A stretch of 64,000 bases of DNA, taken from positions 28,793,183 through 28,857,182 of the forward strand of contig NC_070612.1 in assembly GCF_027172205.1 (NCBI RefSeq), given 5' to 3'. Position numbers and translations under genes: made by a program. This DNA comes from Podarcis raffonei (lineage: Eukaryota > Chordata > Lepidosauria > Squamata > Lacertidae). Below are positions 57,815-64,000 of this stretch, piece after piece. The notes under the pieces were generated by a model, which did no database searches, was not told the origin of the DNA, and saw only the letters and a program-made list of their open reading frames with translations. Every line of letters starts with the position of its first letter. Position 1 is the first letter of the stretch.

Positions 57815-58920
57815 CGTTTTCGTGTTCTGAATTCCTTTCTTTGCTTGAGATCACTGGAGACTTAAGGCATTTATTTTTTATCTTATCATATATGTTGAAA
57901 TTGTTTCAGTTTGGCAACTTAATTAAAATTATTGAAAAAATAAGAAATTGTTTCAGTTTGGCTGTGTACTTTTTAATGTTTCATATATTTTTTTTGTATG
58001 TTTGTAATTATGCAATTTTTTCCATTCAACACTGAGCATGGTTTTAACTATGGAAAGCTGGCATAAAAATAAATTATGCATTTATTCATGTAGTTAAGGT
58101 CATGATGAGGCATATTTATTGACTGTAGAGCCAGGCTCTTTACATAATGTGCTTGTTAAAGCAGCTTACCCTAAATCACAGTCCTGGGATAATGCATTAG
58201 GAGATTACTACTTAAAACATATTTTTGAATGACTATAAATGTCATAAGTGCTGATATGCCACCTCCAGTTGTTCCTTAATAAACACTAAACGTATAGAAT
58301 TTACCAGGAAATATGAGTCAACTAGAAATTCTAGTTTAATTAACTTGGTGACAATTCATCTCTGAAGACAGCTTGGTAATTTTATTCTTTTCCATTACTT
58401 TTCCAGTTAGTTTCATTTATTGTTTTATTTCTCTAATATATAAACAAGATTTCCTATTCTGAAGCTGCTCAAAGCCTAGTGAAAGTGGAAATGAGAATGT
58501 TCAATGGTTTTTTTCCTTTTATTACCTGCAGATGTGGCTATGGATGCTTAATGGTATGGCAACTTGAGAGAAGAGCAGAGGCCGAAGGACACAGATCTAT
58601 GCAACCACTTTTAAATTATGGCATTAAGAGACTGAAAGAGCTACAGAGAGTGGCTTTGAGCATGACCTCACCATGCAGGAAGAACCTGCCCAGGTTACAC
58701 TTTCTGTACCTGCACGTAACACACAAAACTGCTCTCAGCTGTAAAGGTTTGTATAAAGATAATAGATTTCTTTCATTCATCCTCATGAACATCCGCCATG
58801 GCACAGACCATTGTTATTCCTAGTATTGACACCAGAGAACTGAAGAGTGGTCCAAGCTACCTATTCAGAAAAAAGCACATAGCACAGCTCTTTCCAGATG
58901 CTGGTAGTGGATTCCTCAGA
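57815..58920. other. no recognisable gene
   Basis: AT-rich intergenic sequence. A plus-strand frame at 58479-58823 begins after an acceptor-like CCTGCAG but has no matching donor or domain. By synteny with mammals the next gene to the right could be CRHBP; nothing here resembles it. Confidence 0.5.
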
Positions 58921-59490
58921 TGTCAGGCTTCAGGGAATCAGCTTCCAATCCTCCCCCATGGCAGTAGATGAGCAGAATAAAGGAAAAGGAGTCTTCTTAC
59001 CAGTTAGAAACTTTAATAACCACAACAAGAGAACAAAGAACACATCTCCTAGAATGGCGGTGCTCCCAATTAAGGACCCCACCCTCTTCTGTCCCTATAC
59101 ATCTATGTCACTTCTGCGTCTTATATTAATCTGAGCTTGTAACCTCTGTGCTTCTGTTCTGCCACTTTCTGAACTCTCCGTGACTTTGGAGAAGGGGCGG
59201 ATGAATGCTGTCCAGAGACTATGAATCTGTTAACCCTCTTTCTTCTAGTGTTTCTTCTCCTAGCTGTTCCCCATCCAGTATTTCCCAGCTTCTGCCTTCT
59301 GAACTATGTCCCTCTGCAAACCACTGTTCCAAATCTATACTGTCTTCCTGCTCTTGGGGAGATTCAGGATCTGGATCTGGATCAGGGGGAGGCTCCCACC
59401 ATTCCTCCTCAGTGCAGTCCTCCTCAGCATGGTCCCTGACATCAGAGGACAGGAGAATTCTAGCTGCCTTTCCTGCTCCCTGGCCAAATA
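58921..59490 (-). mobile_element. possible solo LTR (retrotransposon fossil)
   Basis: The left edge TGTCAGGCTTCAGGG would be the complement of an LTR end in CCTGACA. On the minus strand there is a GA-rich, acidic-codon-like U3 and an ATTAAAG signal followed by a T-rich stretch. The right boundary is uncertain and no target duplication was found. No internal genes; old. Confidence 0.35.
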
Positions 59491-60616
59491 CGCAAATGGT
59501 TTTTTTTTATGTGGGGAGGCATTCACATATGATTCCAACTGTATACTGAAATTTGTAGAATGAGCAGATCAAATCCAGCCCAGCCCATGACCCTCCATTA
59601 AAGTGATTTTGAACAATAAGTTTTTTAAACAAACAAATGAACAAACAAACAAACAAACAATTATATCATTGGGACAAAAGGTTGTATCCTTATATAGCGG
59701 CAACTCACTAAAACACACACACCCTATAATCAATCTGCATCCCCTGATAAATTAGCTTTTTGCAGAAAGGGCCTCAAGCTGTAATTGATGATAAAAATAT
59801 TCATAGTGTGTTCCTTTCTTCTATTATTCCCAGATATGGCATGAGTCAAGTCAGCATGGTGACTCATACTTCAACAAGCTGATGAGGACCTTGCAAAACT
59901 CCCAACCTAAGAAACACACCGTATGGCCAGCACCTCATTTTATGGGACCTACATTCTGAGCAAGAATCAGAGAATAGCTCCATCAGGTTAACAAATGAGG
60001 GGGATGCTTTTGGCCCAGGGGCAGCCAGTGGATGATACCAACCATAAACTTGACTTTTCCAGGACATATTAGCACTTTTATAACGTTGAATATGGAGGTG
60101 GTATATTTCATGTGGGATAGGTATTTCCCCATGCATGCTCACATTTTGCAGCATCCACACAACATTGTTGGCATCAAAATCACAGCCTGTACTTTTTCTC
60201 AATTTAATATGGATTTTCCCTTTGCAGGGTAAATACGATAAAGTTAAATGAATAAACTTGTTGTCAACAATCTGTTTGTGGTATCTTAACACCACATTTG
60301 CAACATCAAGCTCATGTCTAGAAATGCCGTTATGCAGAATCAGACCATTTGCAATCCACCTCTATTGGATATGTTGAAACAAAACAAAACAAAACTGAAT
60401 TTTGGTGTTTTGCTCTATCTCTGAACTTCACTTCTGTACCCCACTGTACGCATGCATGTATAATCTCTTAATAAATGCTACAGGTGTAACTGTGTTACCA
60501 AGAAATGAACTATATATGTGATGGTAAGTCTCCTAAATCTATACTAACTCTCGATGTTTACAATAGCTCAATAGCTAGCACATGTTTTTCCAGCAGGAGC
60601 ATGCATTCATAAAGAT

Positions 60617-60877
60617 AAAAGGTAAAGGACTCTTGAATGGTTAAGTTCAGTCAAAGACAACTATGGGGTGCAGCGCTCATCTCACTTTTCAGGCTGAGGG
60701 ACCCGGCGTTTGTCCACAGACAGCTTTCCAAGTCATGTGGCCAGTATGACTAAACCGCTTCTGGTGCAATGGGACACCGTGATGAATGCCAGAGTGCACA
60801 GAAACACCATATACCTCTCTGCCGGAGTGGTACCTATTTACTTGCACTTGTATGCTTTCGAACTTCTAGGTTGGCAG
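60617..60877 (-). mobile_element. Sauria-type SINE, 5'-truncated
   Basis: It runs from the 3' tail (plus AAAAGGTAAAGGACTCTTGA) to TTCTAGGTTGGCAG in the body; the tRNA head is absent. A perfect 12-bp target duplication, ATTCATAAAGAT (60605-60616, 60878-60889), shows it inserted in that truncated state. Confidence 0.92.
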
Positions 60878-61229
60878 ATTCATAAAGATGTGCACCCTGC
60901 AGGCTGAGTAGTAAATGGTTAATTTTTAATGCATATTCTATGAATAACCTTACTGCTTATCTAATGAAAGTATGTCATAAGTACACAATAGTATAAAAAT
61001 GCACAGTGTCATTCACTGTCATGTCTATTTCCAAAGTGTTTCTTTATCACTGAATGATTCAGGCATTATACTTCTACAGCAAGCACCTATATATATTTCC
61101 CCTTATGGTAAAGTTGTCTGAAACAACTGTTAACTGCCTGGGCACTTGTGTACAATGTTCATCTTCCATGCAATTTTTTTCCATCAGCACTATATTCTGG
61201 GCCCCACTTGCTAGTCTTGATCCCATTGT

Positions 61230-61400
61230 TTTCAGCCATGGTTTGGCTTAGTGTGTGACCTGGACCCAGACTCATGGTTTGTCTCCCACCAAGCAAAACA
61301 CAAACTGTAAGAGCCCATGCTTTGTCTGGAGGAGTCAAAACACGAGCCTGGGTTGGGATTATATGCCAAGCCATGGTTTGGCTTAGTGTTACATGTGAAC
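61230..61400. repeat. repeat with GCCATGGTTTGGCTTAGTG units
   Basis: The phrase GCCATGGTTTGGCTTAGTGT appears near 61238 and again near 61370, with palindromic sequence between. A related copy lies near 1074. Probably an old short DNA transposon; family unknown. Confidence 0.45.
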
Positions 61401-64000
61401 CTGCTCTCTGTTTCTTTTTGGAAGATCTGTGTCTTGTTGATGGTCCAGTTACTCTTCAGTTTAACACTATAATGTAGAGATCCTAGATACCATGTTGGGC
61501 TGAACCTGAAAACTAGGTCACACCCACACCGTTGATTTAAAACACTCTTATGCCACTTTAATGGTCATGGAGGAACTTGGGAACTGTAGATATTTAGGGG
61601 TGCTGACCTCACAGACCTGTAGGTCTCAACACCTTAACTAACTACAGTTCCCAAGATTCTCTGTGAATTTTAAAATGGTATAAGAATACTTTAAACTTAT
61701 TTCCCCTTCCCTTGCTCCTCGGCTAGCACCACCTTTTGTCCCTGGTGTTTATATAGCTAATACCACATATGCCACCTCTCACATTTTGTTTTTAATGCTA
61801 CAGTCTCGTTTGCTATGCTGGAGCACATAAAAGACACTCTCTTGCAAACTAGGAACACACATAACCACCTCTGTGTCTAGACCAGGGGTAAACTATTGGT
61901 CTACAACACCCATCATCTCTGACTATTGGTCATGCTGGCAGGGACTAATAGGAAATGGTCTAGCAAATGAAGTTTGCTCCCTTGGCTGTAGATCAGAGCT
62001 GGCTAACATGTGGGTCATGAGATGTTGTGGATTCCAGTGCCCATCAGCCCCAGGATCATTAGGAATGATGGGAGTTATAGTCCAGAAACATCTGGAGAGC
62101 CAAAGTTTAACCATCCATGCTGTAAATGTACCCATATTTAAATATTGAATGTGGAAGTGACTGGGTAGATATTTTTAGTTGCCTTTATTACTGGATATGG
62201 CAAGGCTGACGTACTATGTACAGGTGGAGTTGAGAGCAGCTGAAGAAATCCTGGGCGTTATGAAAAGGTATGGACACAAACAGTTTACTTTTAGTGTGTA
62301 GCAATGATAAGCAGGAAATAGAGATTTATGTTATGAAGACACTATTTGCATATGAGGGGGCTGAGCGGGTTGCGTCATGCAACTTCGGTGGGAGTTAAAT
62401 GCTGCCATTGTGGGAAAGCTACAATTTCCACCCCTTCAGACATTTAACCCAAGCAAATTTGGGTTACCAAAGACTTTCCCAGTTTCTGAAGGAGTAGTTA
62501 GTTTCCAGCTTTACTGGGGCTACGGCTGCATACACACCAAATTTAAGGCGCATGACTCCCCACAAAGAGGAGTCTTTGTAAATGGTTCACCTTTGGTTCT
62601 TGCAGTAAACAAGGTTGAAAACATGTTATTTATAGGCAGTGGATGTTAGACCTTGAACAGTTCCATCAAATTATGTCGCTCTTTTAATAGCAGTAGGAAA
62701 TCTCTTGGAGAACAGAGCAATTCCTAATAGAGCAAGGTGAGAACTCCCAGATGATTCCTACAGAATCTTGCTGAGTGCTTGTTGCAGCAGGTGATGTCCT
62801 CAACCAAACAGGAGTCAGAGCTGCAGCTACAGGGGTGGGGTCGAGGAGCCTGTTTTTTTGCCCCAGGTGAAGCCTCCAGAGGGGCACCACTGAGGCTCCC
62901 AGCCTGTGTGTGTATGTATGCAAATACACATGGGGGGGTACCAAACTGGGTCTTTGACCCGGGTGAAATAAAGCCTAGTTTCACCTCCAAGGAGAGCACA
63001 GCATTTTGCAGATTTGAACCCATGAAGGGGTCATCATTCTCATTGCAAAGGACTGGAAATGCAGGGTGTGTGTGTAAGATTTACTGTGCAATTCTATGTG
63101 TGTATACTCAGAAGGGTGCATGAGTTTGAAGCACATATAGGGACTAAAGGACTGATAGGAATTCAAAATGTAATTGCAGGGATGACTAGCTAGCATGCCA
63201 GTGGTCAAGGATGGGATCTGCAGTCCAACAACATGGGGGGGGGGAAGGACACAAGTCACCTGTCCCTGTTGTCCTCAGACCTATTCTTCATCTTTATACA
63301 ATTTGTTAATTGCCTTTCATTTCATCTTCAAGGCAATTTAAAATAATAAAATACATCTAAAGGTCAGTTTAAAGATATATACACTCAAGTCAGAGACCTA
63401 TATATATATTTTCTCACAGCTGGAAAAGTCAGACAAAAATGCCTACAATTGTTCCCTGAAAATAGCACACCCCGCAAGCGTCCCACAAAAAAATGGGGCA
63501 TCCCATTTTTTCCTCTGAGAGCACAGTGGCCATTTTGGTCACTGCAGTCTCAAGAGATTTCGAACTGTGTTCTCACCCTGAAAAACTGCTTTTCTCAGGG
63601 CTGCGATCTCAGGCGGTGCCCCAAAATGTGAGTTTTTGTGTGCTGTGAGCACAGCCCCCCCCCCAAAGTGTGTCTTTTGGGCTCCATGATCTTGCTTGGG
63701 TCACCTGACTTGCGCAGCAGCACAGACAGGAAAACATGTGCCCCAGTTTTGGGACTCAGCATGTTGGAAGACATGAAATAGTGACTGCCTATTGTAACTC
63801 AACAGGGATGCTAGCTGTTCCACAAAACAGGGGTAGCCACACTGACAGGCCTGCTCCATATTGCTGTGGAGAGGGCTCCTGATATTTTATCAGCTTCAGG
63901 GAGAGAATATATGTTATCCGGGTTTAGAATTATCTGGGACAACCATATAATTGGGGTAGGGGGAGAGTTTTTAACCTCTTCTATAGAATCCCAGCCTGCA
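61401..64000. other. intergenic sequence, no gene seen
   Basis: It contains a palindrome-like repeat at about 61560-61700 (GGGAACTGTAG and its complement CTACAGTTCCC), a tandem pair of 421-553-type repeat pieces at 61890-62110, and several short open frames (for example 62377-62649 and 62779-63123) without domain or splice context. Confidence 0.5.

Overview
The window is from a vertebrate nuclear genome, most likely a squamate reptile (a lizard). Vertebrate gene content is clear: exon 1 of PDE8B and a complete 14-exon AGGF1 are both readable on the minus strand. The repeats are the kind known from squamates: Sauria-type tRNA SINEs with an ACCTTT-like tail, BovB (RTE) LINEs, CR1 and L2 3' ends, CORE-type SINEs, and many short hAT and mariner-like non-autonomous DNA transposons. 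A lacertid is my guess from overall flavour, not something I can prove.

Layout. 1-3698 is the start of PDE8B intron 1. 3699-4019 is the first coding exon of PDE8B (cAMP phosphodiesterase 8B), with a CpG-rich promoter/5' UTR up to about 4560. 4561-24690 is intergenic and repeat-filled, with BovB, Sauria SINE, mariner-like MITEs, hAT MITEs, an L2 end and a large inverted repeat. 24690-25800 is a second CpG-rich, promoter-like segment facing right, in the position where mammals have ZBED3 (convergent with AGGF1), but I find no recognisable ZBED3 protein. 29970-52560 is AGGF1 (angiogenic factor with G-patch and FHA domains 1). All 14 coding exons join in frame to a 693-residue protein with a coiled coil, OCRE octamer repeats, an FHA domain and a G-patch. 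52560-52900 is its CpG-rich promoter. 52900-64000 is upstream intergenic sequence with a degraded LINE, two probable solo LTRs, hAT and Sauria SINE copies, and no gene I can support.

The order and strands of AGGF1 and PDE8B agree with what I recall of the human 5q13.3 neighbourhood, so this looks like conserved synteny. The two genes are not known to form a pathway together.

I found no new multi-gene system. The items most worth a second look are the CpG promoter at 24.7 kb, the cargo-bearing hAT at 2.6 kb with perfect target duplications, the 90-bp-arm inverted repeat at 7.2-7.4 kb, the palindromic hAT in AGGF1 intron 1, and the 125-bp direct duplication at 28.3/29.4 kb.
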